From contig JAPPFH010000142.1 in assembly GCA_028875185.1 (NCBI GenBank), positions 1-64,000 on the forward strand: a DNA stretch of 64,000 nucleotides. Direction: 5' to 3'. The notes beneath the pieces were generated by a model. That model was not told where the DNA came from. It made no database searches and worked only from the letters and a program-made list of their open reading frames with translations. Of this stretch, positions 28,026 to 36,481 are shown piece after piece. The position numbers and the translations under genes were made by a program. How positions within the stretch are numbered: position 1 is the first letter of the stretch; each line of letters begins with the position of its first letter. The stretch is from Chloroflexota bacterium (lineage in GTDB: Bacteria > Chloroflexota > Anaerolineae > Aggregatilineales > Phototrophicaceae).

Positions 28026-29702
28026 TCACCAGGATATGGCGTTGACATCAGTGAATCGGCCTTGCTCGGCGATCACGCTGCGGTTGTCTTCCGTATTCAC
28101 CAAAAATCCTTGATAGAGCTGGCTGCCTAGCCCGACAACCTTCCAGTTGCTCATGACGAAAGCCGGTACCGAGACGCCTGCCGGGCATCGATTACAATCC
28201 GCCGGAATCCATTCGCCATTGTAACGCCGGGCGATATGCAGGTGGGTCGCCGTGCTGAATCCGCCGGCGCACGACGTATAACCCAAGACGTTTCCCGCTT
28301 CGACCACCTGGCGCTCACGCAGAGCCTCGTGCGGGCTTATATGCAGATAGAGTATAGTCCAGCCGCTGGCTTCATCGCCGTCTTCATCAAGATCGAGCAC
28401 GATAGCGCCGTCGCCCATTCTGGCAATCACGCCGCGCGCGACCGCCGTAATTGGAAACGTCGAGGTATAGCACCAACCAACCTTCTTGTCCGGCGGCGCA
28501 AAATCGATAGCCGACCAGGCGCTGCCGTTCCCCCAGCCACCATGGAATCCGCCAGTGAAACGCCAGGCGTCTCCCCGCGGGAACGGCAGCGTCAAGCTGG
28601 GCTGACGCAGATTCGCCGGCGTCGTTTCGCGCGCCTTCTCCGCCGGATCGCCAAATAGGCGTCGATACGTGGCGATTAGACCGCCCTCGCCAATATTGGT
28701 TTCCCACTCGTCTGGACTTCCCATCCGCGCAATGGCAAATTGCACCGCGATTGTGCCCGCGTTCAAATCCGGATGATAATAACGACGGCTGCCGTCGGCG
28801 GATTCAAGAATCGTTTTGCTGCGATACTTCCAGCCGTAATAACCCTCGTTGAGCTGATCCGCCAGCCAACTCAATTGATTGTAAAGCCCGCCCCGCAATA
28901 TACCGGACGAAGGCGCTGGCGCCAGAATGGGATAAAGCTGCGTCTCTTCGTCAACGTCCGGGCTTGTTACAAGCTGCGCAAAATGCTCAAGGAAGGCGAG
29001 CAAGAGCCGCGCGTCCACACTGTATTCGCGCGAAACACGCTCGACAATTTGGCTGCCGGGCAGTTGATCTTCGCGCTGTGTTCCATCGGCAAGGCGAGTC
29101 GGTATCATCAGCGTCATGCGCTGAAGTATACCGGGCTGCGAATGCAAGAATCCCTCGATGTCAAAGCCAGATGCGCCAATCGAACGAACCAGGCGCGAGT
29201 CCGGCACAATGCGAAACGACGGCGTGTATTCCACCGGCGCTTGCGGAAGATAGATGACCTGCCCCACCTCGAGATAATCAGGATTTGGCAGGTTATTGGC
29301 ATTCAGAAGGGCGCTGATCGAAACATCATATTGCTCGGAAATGCGGGTTAAAGTGTCGCCCGGCTTGACCGTATGCGCGGCCGGTTGCGCGTCCTGGATC
29401 TCAAGCTCCGTTTGCGCAAGCTGACCAGAATCCCTGGCGGCCGCGCCTTGCGCCGCCTCTGCTGTAACTTGCGCGACTGCGCCCGCCTCAGGCAAAGCGC
29501 CGGCTGGCAGCGTAATCAGCGGACGCGGCGATTCTGTTGCCGCGACCGGCGTATCGAGTGATGACGCGGGCATTTTCGAGGGCTCGATGTCCGTGCTTGT
29601 GCCAACCCAAGCCATTGCGCAGCCAGAGAATACGCAAGCGGACAGCAGCAACGAAACCAATCTGGCCGCACCTGTGCATGCTGGAACCGACAATGGCTTC
29701 AT
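28026..29702 (-). CDS. Lipoprotein with LysM and LasA-like M23 peptidase domain
   Basis: 558 residues with a lipoprotein signal peptide (LLLSACVFSGCAMAW, Cys about 28). A LysM domain follows at about 110-155 (HTVKPGDTLTRISEQYDVSI). The C-terminal M23 domain has FHGGWGNGSAWSAIDFAPP and, later, YLHISPHE and THLHIARRYNGEW. The His and Asp of the first segment are 13 residues apart, the spacing of the zinc ligands His23 and Asp36 in LasA. With the HLH motif this suggests an active LasA-type peptidoglycan or elastin-like endopeptidase rather than a degenerate one. It would bind wall glycan through LysM and cut cross-links or peptides outside the membrane. Confidence 0.85.
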   Translation of the reverse strand: MKPLSVPACTGAARLVSLLLSACVFSGCAMAWVGTSTDIEPSKMPASSLDTPVAATESPRPLITLPAGALPEAGAVAQVTAEAAQGAAARDSGQLAQTELEIQDAQPAAHTVKPGDTLTRISEQYDVSISALLNANNLPNPDYLEVGQVIYLPQAPVEYTPSFRIVPDSRLVRSIGASGFDIEGFLHSQPGILQRMTLMIPTRLADGTQREDQLPGSQIVERVSREYSVDARLLLAFLEHFAQLVTSPDVDEETQLYPILAPAPSSGILRGGLYNQLSWLADQLNEGYYGWKYRSKTILESADGSRRYYHPDLNAGTIAVQFAIARMGSPDEWETNIGEGGLIATYRRLFGDPAEKARETTPANLRQPSLTLPFPRGDAWRFTGGFHGGWGNGSAWSAIDFAPPDKKVGWCYTSTFPITAVARGVIARMGDGAIVLDLDEDGDEASGWTILYLHISPHEALRERQVVEAGNVLGYTSCAGGFSTATHLHIARRYNGEWIPADCNRCPAGVSVPAFVMSNWKVVGLGSQLYQGFLVNTEDNRSVIAEQGRFTDVNAISW

Positions 29703-29717
29703 ATGATTAAACTTCTC

Positions 29718-29746
29718 TTGGGCGCATCTCCGAACACCTGTATACT
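29718..29746 (+). promoter_or_regulatory. Candidate promoter for the SCP2 gene
   Basis: TTGGGC (29718-29723) and TATACT (29741-29746) are separated by 17 bases, 43 bases before the ATG. Confidence 0.45.
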
Positions 29747-29789
29747 AAATCAGTATCATGGATTGCGACATCAGCTAAAGGAGTGAGTT

Positions 29790-30119
29790 ATGGCAAACGC
29801 TGAAGATTTGCAGGCTTTGTTTCCGGCCATGGTGGATCGCTTCCTGCCAGAGAAAGCGGCCGGTATAAACGCCACCATTCTTTTTGATCTAAGCGGCGAC
29901 AATGGCGGCTTTTATTGGATCAAGATAGCCGATGGCGCCGCCACAACCGGGCTTGGAGAAGTGAGCGATCCCACTATGACAGTGACGGCCAGCGCTGATG
30001 ACTGGCATGCAGTAGCCACCGGACAACTGAACGCAATGCAGGCATTCATGACGGGCAAACTTAAGATCCTGGGCGATATGGGTTTAGCGATGAAAATGCA
30101 GACGATCTTTGGGCAATAG
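29790..30119 (+). CDS. SCP2 sterol-binding-domain protein
   Basis: A 109-residue single-domain protein of the sterol carrier protein 2 fold. It starts with LFPAMVDRFLPEKAAGINAT, continues through a five-strand sheet (TILFDLSGDNGGFYWIKIAD, PTMTVTASADDWHAVATGQL) and ends in the helix AFMTGKLKILGDMGLAMKMQ. Such proteins bind acyl chains or isoprenoid lipids in a hydrophobic tunnel; the ligand here is unknown. A clear AAGGAG ribosome binding site precedes the ATG. It seems monocistronic. Confidence 0.92.
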   Translation: MANAEDLQALFPAMVDRFLPEKAAGINATILFDLSGDNGGFYWIKIADGAATTGLGEVSDPTMTVTASADDWHAVATGQLNAMQAFMTGKLKILGDMGLAMKMQTIFGQ

Positions 30120-30136
30120 CGCTCGCCCGCGATCGA

Positions 30137-31150
30137 TCAATCGTCCTCTAATTCAAAGTTTAGCGACGAGACGCTAAGGCTGAAACCAGCAGTATCCAAA
30201 GCTTCGTCTATCGCGGCCGCCATTTCATCATCGGCAGCCGCGTTTTCTTCAAGGCTGCTCAATACGTCAATCGCGTGCCGACCGCCAATTTCGCCTAGCG
30301 ACCAAATCGCGATCATTTGAATCTCGTGATCTTCACTCAGAGTGAACTCGCCGATGCGCCGCGCCGCCTCTTTGAGTTGAATCTGCCCACATGCGCGTAT
30401 CGCCTCATACACGCATTCGCTGTCGCCGCTCTCCAGCTCGTCCAAGAGTTGGTCTCGCCAAACTGCGCTGCACGTGCGCCCCATAGCGAATATGGCGCCG
30501 ACCCTTAGCTCATGATTGCCATCCGCATAGGCCGACCTGATCAAATCCGCGACCGCCGGATGGCTGGAATTGGCTAGCGCCTCTAAAGCGCGCCGGCGGG
30601 TTTCCACAGGCGCCGCCGGATCTTGATATAGCCCATAAGTCAGCGTCTGCGCCTGTTTAGCGAGATCAGCCGCAATATCGCCATATTCGCCCAAGAGTAT
30701 GAATCGCCCCAGGCGCTCCAAGGCCCGTGTTCGGACTGCCGCATCGGCATCGAATTCCGCCAGTCGCAGCAGCTTGCGCATAGTCTCGGCTGATTCATCA
30801 ATCCAGAGCAAGTCAATCGCAGTCGCGCGGACCAGGCTGCTTTCGTCTTCCAAGCCCCGAAGCGCCAACTCACGATAATTGAGCTCAAACATCGCTTCGC
30901 TGGCTTCGTTTAGCGCGCGCAGCACCCGATGCTTGGCAATAGCGGGAAGCGCATCCCAGACCGGCTCTATTGCGCGCTGTTCCTCCGGCGATAGATCGCT
31001 GAGTCCATAGACGATTGCGGAAGGGACAATTCCGTTGTCGGATTTTGACTCGATTCGCAATACACGAATGAGGTCGTTCAACGACGGCTTGGGAAAGGGC
31101 AGCGCGGCTGATTCTTCGTCGATTCCCGGCATTGCGTTTGCCTCAGACAA
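30137..31150 (-). CDS. HEAT-repeat protein
   Basis: A 337-residue acidic, all-helical protein with repeated HEAT or PBS-lyase-type helices. Examples are ALRGLEDESSLVRATAIDLL, RLAEFDADAAVRTRALERLG, EALANSSHPAVADLIRSAY and FTLSEDHEIQMIAIWSLGEI. No signal peptide or catalytic motif. It directly abuts the upstream site-2 protease gene, with the start at the base next to that stop, so the pair is almost surely co-translated. It may regulate or scaffold the protease, but that is inference from position only. Confidence 0.8.
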   Translation of the reverse strand: MSEANAMPGIDEESAALPFPKPSLNDLIRVLRIESKSDNGIVPSAIVYGLSDLSPEEQRAIEPVWDALPAIAKHRVLRALNEASEAMFELNYRELALRGLEDESSLVRATAIDLLWIDESAETMRKLLRLAEFDADAAVRTRALERLGRFILLGEYGDIAADLAKQAQTLTYGLYQDPAAPVETRRRALEALANSSHPAVADLIRSAYADGNHELRVGAIFAMGRTCSAVWRDQLLDELESGDSECVYEAIRACGQIQLKEAARRIGEFTLSEDHEIQMIAIWSLGEIGGRHAIDVLSSLEENAAADDEMAAAIDEALDTAGFSLSVSSLNFELEDD

Positions 31151-32653
31151 TCAGTTGATAGTGGGCGGGTGAATCACGTCATAAATCATGACCACCACGC
31201 CAATCGCCAGCAGCAGCATAATGCCGATCTGGTGTATTCGCGCTTCGGTCTTGGCCTCCACCGGCTTGCCGCGCAACACCTCAATTAGAACAAAGATTAT
31301 GCGACCGCCGTCAAGCGCCGGTATAGGCAGTAAATTGCTGATCCCCAGGAATATGCTGATTAAAGCGATGAAATTGAGCATGAGCCCGGGCCCCTCCTGC
31401 AAACTGCGCTGCAGGAATTCTCCCCCGATTTTGCTTATGCCAATGATGCTAATGGGACGCGCGTCTTTACCGCTCAGCGAACCGTCGAGCAAACGCCCCG
31501 GGATTGAGGCGATCACTCGCAATGTTGCAGCCGTTGTGCGCAGGCTATGCGCGATTGCATCCGGTACGCTCTGCGGGATAAGCTCCCGTTTGTATCCAGC
31601 GTTGGCGAAACGGGTGTGATCGCCCAAACCAAACTGTGACCGTGTTCCAATGCCGAGCCGCCCTTCTCCCTCAGGCGGATTGACACGCGGCGCAACGTTC
31701 ACGACGATATCTTCCGTCGAGCCGTCGTCATGCTCGCGGCTTATCGTAAGCGGGAGCAGCCTGCCTGCATAATCCTTGGCGGCTTCGCTTAAGGTCCTGA
31801 CCGGATTACCCGATGGCGCAATCGGCGCGCGATTGATCTGGCCGACGATGTCGCCCGCTTGTATGCCCGCGGCCGCCGCCGGTGAATCTTCTATGACCGA
31901 CAGCACCTGCACGAAACCCGATCTCCCGCTGAAATCCGCTCTGACGCTGAGCTCGTATTCTTCGCCCGTTTGCTGGCGGATCAGCGAGAAGCGAATCGAT
32001 TCCCCCTGATAACCTTTCAGTATTTCGTGGAACTCTTCGAAATCGACAAAGCGTCCGCCATCAATCATGTGGATGGCATCGCCTGCCTTAGCGTCCGTAC
32101 CATAAAACAGGGAGCCAGGCGGTATCGCCACAATTTGGCTCAATCCGCCGACTGGCAGCGATAATCCAATTAATGCGACAACGAAAAAAAGCAACAACGC
32201 GAAGAGAAAGTTGGCAAGAGCGCCGGCCGCCATGAAGAAAATCCGACCCAAAGCGGGCGCCTCGCTAACCGACATCATTTTGTGATCGTCAACACCGCGC
32301 AGGCGCAGCATCTCGCGCTCCGATACCAGCCGGACGAGCCCCGAACGCCGCCGTTCCAAGACAACCCGATCACGTTTTTCTTTGTCTTCGCTGGCGGGCC
32401 CGATCATGTCTTCGCCAAGCGGGCGTACAAATCCGCCCAGGGGCAGCAAATTGAGCGTAAACTCCGTTTCGCCGAGCCGAAACAAGCGGCCAACGCGGGG
32501 CGGAAAGCCGATGCCAAACTCAAGCACATTGATGCCCACAAGCTTGGCGGCGATAAAATGACCCAATTCATGAATGATGACCGCCGGAATCAAAACCAGC
32601 GCGAAGGCGGCCAGAGCGAGCAATATGTCATTTGCAGCGGCGGAAATCAACAT
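31151..32653 (-). CDS. RseP-type site-2 intramembrane metalloprotease
   Basis: 500 residues from the ATG at 32653, which has GGAAGGAC about eight bases upstream; the open frame starts further out at 32719. The zinc motif HELGHF (His28) is in the first membrane segment. A PDZ domain lies around FVQVLSVIEDSPAAAAGIQAG, and the second active-site motif NLLPIPALDGGRI is near the C-terminus, followed by the last membrane segments. It probably cuts a single-pass anti-sigma factor or signal peptide remnant within the membrane. Its substrate is not in the window. Slightly longer than the usual 400-450 residues because of an insert near residues 70-105. Confidence 0.93.
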   Translation of the reverse strand: MLISAAANDILLALAAFALVLIPAVIIHELGHFIAAKLVGINVLEFGIGFPPRVGRLFRLGETEFTLNLLPLGGFVRPLGEDMIGPASEDKEKRDRVVLERRRSGLVRLVSEREMLRLRGVDDHKMMSVSEAPALGRIFFMAAGALANFLFALLLFFVVALIGLSLPVGGLSQIVAIPPGSLFYGTDAKAGDAIHMIDGGRFVDFEEFHEILKGYQGESIRFSLIRQQTGEEYELSVRADFSGRSGFVQVLSVIEDSPAAAAGIQAGDIVGQINRAPIAPSGNPVRTLSEAAKDYAGRLLPLTISREHDDGSTEDIVVNVAPRVNPPEGEGRLGIGTRSQFGLGDHTRFANAGYKRELIPQSVPDAIAHSLRTTAATLRVIASIPGRLLDGSLSGKDARPISIIGISKIGGEFLQRSLQEGPGLMLNFIALISIFLGISNLLPIPALDGGRIIFVLIEVLRGKPVEAKTEARIHQIGIMLLLAIGVVVMIYDVIHPPTIN

Positions 32654-32734
32654 TGGCGATTGTCCTTCCGGCGGAGTGAATATGCTTAGATTATACGTCC
32701 GAGTCTTACAGTGGCGCAAGGCAAGCTGGTCGCG

Positions 32735-33730
32735 CTAATAGTCTGCCGGCAAAACCTGGGCGCCGCCCCCGGCTGCCGAGCGCCTAATATCAAGCGCGCT
32801 TGAAAGCGACCGTAAACGCTTCTCCACTATGTCAGCATCGCCCGCCGCGCAGATGCAATGTACATTCGGTCCGGCGTCCAAGGTATAACATACTCGTAAA
32901 TTGTCTGCTTGGCGCCAGTGCCGCACCGCCTTCATAATCTCCAGCGAGACTGGCTCCCAGTAAAATAACGGCGGCTTGCTTGTCATCATAACGGCATGCA
33001 TCAGATTGCTGTCTTCTTCAACGATATCGGCAAACTGTTCGAAGTCTCGGCGCAGTATCGCCGCTTTCACCATACGAAACCGCTCGTCTGCGGAGCGCAG
33101 CCTGGACTGTTGCAAAACGCTGGTATCGGCTGTCTGGTGCCCGGCGCTGGATCCGGTACGCTTATGTTCTCGGCTCACAATCGCAATGATGTCAACTAGA
33201 TCCCAGTGTTCTGGCGGCGCGAACGATCGCGCGAACGATGATTCGTGAGACTCGCCCGGCAGCCATTCGACAAATCCCGCCGGGATTGAGCGCGCTGCCG
33301 AGCCCGAACCCAGACGAGCGAGCGCCGACAGTTCGCGTTCCGCCGGCTCAATGCCCAGCGCGGCGCAGGCAGCCATTGTCAGCGCGGCGAAAGCCGATGC
33401 CGACGAAGCGATTCCGGTCCCCATTGGAAAGTTGTTGCTTGAACTGACCCGCGCGAAGCGTCTGTCGTCAAAGCGCGCGCGCAGCATATCCAAATGATCG
33501 CCAACCCGCTTCAGCGCCGGATCAGCAGCAGCCGCGCCATCAATGGTCAACTCGTCTTCTCTCAGCGCGCTGTCCCAGGCGACCGTTGTCGTTGTATGCA
33601 GGTCGGCCAGGTTCATGCTGATAGAGGCATTGGCGGGGAGGCGCAAACGATTATCGCGGTTGCCCCAATACTTAACGAAAGCGATATTAGAATGCGCTCT
33701 AGTTGTGGCTGACTGTGGCGCTTCAGCCAT
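32735..33730 (-). CDS. Phosphomevalonate/diphosphomevalonate decarboxylase (GHMP family)
   Basis: 331 residues from the ATG at 33730; a GTG at 33766 is the alternative. GHMP-kinase fold with HSNIAFVKYWGNRDNRLRLP, the phosphate-binding SSNNFPMGTGIASSASAFAA, GSGSAARSIPAGFVEW and the Asp of YTLDAGPNVHCI, which aligns with the catalytic Asp of diphosphomevalonate decarboxylase. The N-terminal KYWG motif ends in Asn where classical enzymes usually have Lys. Because isopentenyl phosphate kinase lies in the facing cluster and no phosphomevalonate kinase is seen, it more likely decarboxylates mevalonate 5-phosphate to isopentenyl phosphate, as shown for Roseiflexus. Divergent from the ubiA-mvk-ipk operon by about 100 bases. 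Confidence 0.88.
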   Translation of the reverse strand: MAEAPQSATTRAHSNIAFVKYWGNRDNRLRLPANASISMNLADLHTTTTVAWDSALREDELTIDGAAAADPALKRVGDHLDMLRARFDDRRFARVSSSNNFPMGTGIASSASAFAALTMAACAALGIEPAERELSALARLGSGSAARSIPAGFVEWLPGESHESSFARSFAPPEHWDLVDIIAIVSREHKRTGSSAGHQTADTSVLQQSRLRSADERFRMVKAAILRRDFEQFADIVEEDSNLMHAVMMTSKPPLFYWEPVSLEIMKAVRHWRQADNLRVCYTLDAGPNVHCICAAGDADIVEKRLRSLSSALDIRRSAAGGGAQVLPADY

Positions 33731-33831
33731 TTCTCCCCGCCAATCTCGCTGCGGCTCAACTTTCACTGGATTTGTGCGACATTATCACTAGACTAAGACA
33801 GTTGTCCAGCGGCAACAGCACGGAGATCGAA

Positions 33832-34713
33832 TTGGGCTTTATTGGCAGTCTTATTGCCACGATGCGGCCAAGGCAATGGACAAAGAATGTGCTGTTCGTC
33901 TTTCCAGCTATCGTATTCAGCGAGCAGCTTTTTGACCTGCATCTGCTTGGGCGTGTATTTGTCTGCTGCTTTCTCCTAATTCTCAGCGCCGGCTGCGTTT
34001 ACATCATCAATGATCTGGCTGACATTGCCGCGGATCGCGCGCACCCGGTCAAGCGCCTGCGCCCAATCGCATCCGGCGATCTGTCTCCGTCAGCTGCGAA
34101 AGCCGCCGTCGCTATTCTCCTCCCGCTCGTATTCGCAGCCGCCTTTTATATTGATAATCGCCTGGCGCTGCTCATTCTAGTCTACTTTCTGGTTCAGGTT
34201 GCCTACTCACACGTCATCAAACATATCGTTATCCTTGATGTCCTAGTTGTCGCCGCCGGTTTTGTCTTGCGCTTGCTCGCCGGCGGCTTGGTTATCGACG
34301 TCACCTTATCGCCCTGGCTTTACGCCTCGGCCGGCTTGCTCGCGTTATTTCTCGTCATCGGAAAACGACGCCAGGAATTGGCGTCGCTTGGGGAGGCGGC
34401 GGTGACGTCGCGCCGGATATTCGCTCAATACAACCTCCCGCTTCTCGATGACATGCTCCGCATCGTTACCTCCGCGACCACCATCACCTACATCATCTAC
34501 ACAGTCGAATCGCCAACGATGGTGCGCAACGGTCAAAATCTCGGATTGCTGACGGTTCCCTTCGTCATTTATGGGCTGTTTCGGTATCTCTATCTGATTC
34601 ATGTTGAAAAGCGCGGGGGCGCGCCCGATGAGGTCCTGCTCAATGACCGTCCGCTTCAGGCGACGATCGTATTGGCGGCGCTCGCCTTCATCGTGATCCT
34701 GTATGTGTTCTAG
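33832..34713 (+). CDS. UbiA-family prenyltransferase, decaprenyl-phosphate phosphoribosyltransferase-like
   Basis: 293 residues from a TTG at 33832, chosen because GGAG lies seven bases before it; an ATG at 33862 is the alternative. About eight membrane segments. The first Asp motif is NDLADIAADRAHPVKRLRPI, the exact type found in polyprenyl-phosphate phosphoribosyltransferases (Rv3806c group), which attach ribose 5-phosphate from PRPP to a polyprenyl phosphate. The start MRPRQWTKNVLFVFPAI also fits that group. It would use the product of the isoprenoid pathway encoded next to it. A menaquinone-type prenyltransferase is less likely from the motif. Confidence 0.85.
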   Translation: MGFIGSLIATMRPRQWTKNVLFVFPAIVFSEQLFDLHLLGRVFVCCFLLILSAGCVYIINDLADIAADRAHPVKRLRPIASGDLSPSAAKAAVAILLPLVFAAAFYIDNRLALLILVYFLVQVAYSHVIKHIVILDVLVVAAGFVLRLLAGGLVIDVTLSPWLYASAGLLALFLVIGKRRQELASLGEAAVTSRRIFAQYNLPLLDDMLRIVTSATTITYIIYTVESPTMVRNGQNLGLLTVPFVIYGLFRYLYLIHVEKRGGAPDEVLLNDRPLQATIVLAALAFIVILYVF

Positions 34714-34719
34714 CGCTCG

Positions 34720-35679
34720 ATGAGAATCCAGGCAAGCGCGCCGGGAAAAGCCATCCTCTTTGGCGAGCACGCAGTGGTTTATGGCAAGCCCGCAATCGCG
34801 GTCCCGCTCTCCGGCATTCGCGCGGCCGCTACTGGCATTGCCCGCGCCAATCCCCTTGCCATATTCGCCGAAGATCTTGCTCCATTTCCGCTCAAGATCG
34901 GCGGCGAACACTGTGACCAGCCCAATCCCCTGGCATTAATGGCCTGCTTAACGACGAAGCATCTGGGCGCAACCAGCATCAAGGGCGATATCAGCATACG
35001 TTCAGATATCCCAATCGCGAGCGGTCTCGGAAGCGGCGCCGCCGTTTCCGCGGCTTTAGGACGCGCTATTGCCCGACTGCATGACCTTGAAATCCCTGAT
35101 GCGGACCTGAATAGGCTTGTTTTCGAAGTGGAGAAACTCCATCATGGCACGCCGAGCGGGATTGATAATACGGTGGTCGTATTTGAAATGCCGATATATT
35201 TTGTAAAAGGCGCAGGCGCTGAATTCATCAACTTTGGCAAGCCCTTAAGGCTTGTGCTGGCCGATACCGGAATCGCCTCATTGACGCGCGATGCGGTCGC
35301 CGATGTTCGGTCTATGGCTCACTGCGAGCCTGCGCGGATCGCGCGAGTCTTCGACGAAATCGGCAATATCGTCAATGAGGCGCGCGATTGCATTGAACGC
35401 GGCGCGCGAGACCGCTTGGGCGCGCTAATGACAGCCAATCACCGCTTGCTGCAAGCGCTTACCGTGTCTTCGCCCGAGCTGGACATTTTGGTCGATGCCG
35501 CTCTAGGCGCCGGCGCGCTGGGGGCTAAGCTCTCTGGCGGCGGGCGCGGCGGCAACATCATCGCCTTGGCTGAAGAGGATGCCGTAGCCGCAATTGAGCG
35601 CAACCTGCTGGAAGCGGGCGCCAAGCGAGTCATGACGACCGTCGCCGGCAAAGGTTCGCAAGATGACGATTCTGATTAA
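34720..35679 (+). CDS. mvk: Mevalonate kinase
   Basis: A 319-residue GHMP kinase. The N-terminal MRIQASAPGKAILFGEHAVV is diagnostic of mevalonate kinase. The ATP loop is PIASGLGSGAAVSAALGRAI, the catalytic Asp lies in TPSGIDNTVVVFE, and the C-terminal motif is GAKLSGGGRGG. It phosphorylates mevalonate to mevalonate 5-phosphate in the cytoplasm. It follows the ubiA-type gene after six bases and overlaps the isopentenyl phosphate kinase gene by 17 bases, a tight operon. Confidence 0.95.
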   Translation: MRIQASAPGKAILFGEHAVVYGKPAIAVPLSGIRAAATGIARANPLAIFAEDLAPFPLKIGGEHCDQPNPLALMACLTTKHLGATSIKGDISIRSDIPIASGLGSGAAVSAALGRAIARLHDLEIPDADLNRLVFEVEKLHHGTPSGIDNTVVVFEMPIYFVKGAGAEFINFGKPLRLVLADTGIASLTRDAVADVRSMAHCEPARIARVFDEIGNIVNEARDCIERGARDRLGALMTANHRLLQALTVSSPELDILVDAALGAGALGAKLSGGGRGGNIIALAEEDAVAAIERNLLEAGAKRVMTTVAGKGSQDDDSD

Positions 35680-36481
35680 ACTGGGCGGATCGCTGATCAC
35701 CAACAAATCCGAGGCGAAATCCTTTCGGCGCGAAATCGTAAGCCGTATCGCCAGGCAAGTCACTCGCCTGCGCGCTCTCGACCAGAATATCCCGATTGTC
35801 ATCGGGCACGGAAGCGGTTCGTTCGGCCATTTCGAAGCCAAGAAATACAGCACCATCGACGGTGTAAGTTCGGATGAGCAGCGACTGGGCTTCGCTCGTG
35901 TTGGCGCCGTCGCCGCCGAACTCAGTTTGCTCGTGCAAAACGAATTCCTCGCGGCTGGCTTGCCGACAATGCGATTCCAGCCCTCATCAATTATGCTCTC
36001 TAGCGCGGGGCGCTTAAATTCGTTTGACAGCGGCGCTCTGTCGTTGGCGCTTGACCAAGGCTTGATTCCGCTGATCCATGGCGACATCGCGCTCGACGAG
36101 CGTATCGGCGGCACTATTATCTCGACCGAATCTCTATTCGCGCGCTTGGTCCAGCCCCTGAGAGTCACTGGGATTATTCTTCTTGGCGCGGTCGAAGGCG
36201 TCCTCGATCACAATGACGAGTTGATCTCTTGCATAACGCCCGCGTCATTCGCAAAGGTCCGTTCTTCGCTCGCAGGCTCGCATGGCATAGACGTAACCGG
36301 TGGCATGCTGCAAAAGGTCGAAACTATGATTGCCCTAATCGACGAGCGCCCGTCGCTGGAAGTGTTTATTGCCGATGGACGTATTGAAGACGTATTGCTG
36401 GATCTGCTAATAAAGCGCTCGCAAGTCGGTACGCTAATCCGTGCCGATTCAACACCTACCCCGAGCTCAGCGAGACGTTGA
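35663..36481 (+). CDS. ipk: Isopentenyl phosphate kinase
   Basis: A 272-residue amino-acid-kinase fold protein. It opens with TILIKLGGSLITNKSEAKSF and has VIGHGSGSFGHFEAKKY (His49 and His56; a His in this region is the phosphate-binding and catalytic residue of archaeal isopentenyl phosphate kinases). HGDIALDERIGGTIISTE and DVTGGMLQKVETM follow. It converts isopentenyl phosphate to isopentenyl diphosphate with ATP. AAAGG lies eight bases before the ATG, inside the end of mvk. It is the last gene of the operon, and its 3' end overlaps the opposing solute-binding-protein gene by 26 bases. First described in archaea and also found in some Chloroflexota. Confidence 0.94.
   Translation: MTILIKLGGSLITNKSEAKSFRREIVSRIARQVTRLRALDQNIPIVIGHGSGSFGHFEAKKYSTIDGVSSDEQRLGFARVGAVAAELSLLVQNEFLAAGLPTMRFQPSSIMLSSAGRLNSFDSGALSLALDQGLIPLIHGDIALDERIGGTIISTESLFARLVQPLRVTGIILLGAVEGVLDHNDELISCITPASFAKVRSSLAGSHGIDVTGGMLQKVETMIALIDERPSLEVFIADGRIEDVLLDLLIKRSQVGTLIRADSTPTPSSARR

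Noticed and set aside
28026-29702. Idea that the M23 domain is inactive because the usual HxxxD motif reads WSAID
   Set aside because: The LasA-type ligand spacing (His, 13 residues, Asp) and the HLH motif are present, so an active LasA-like enzyme is more likely.
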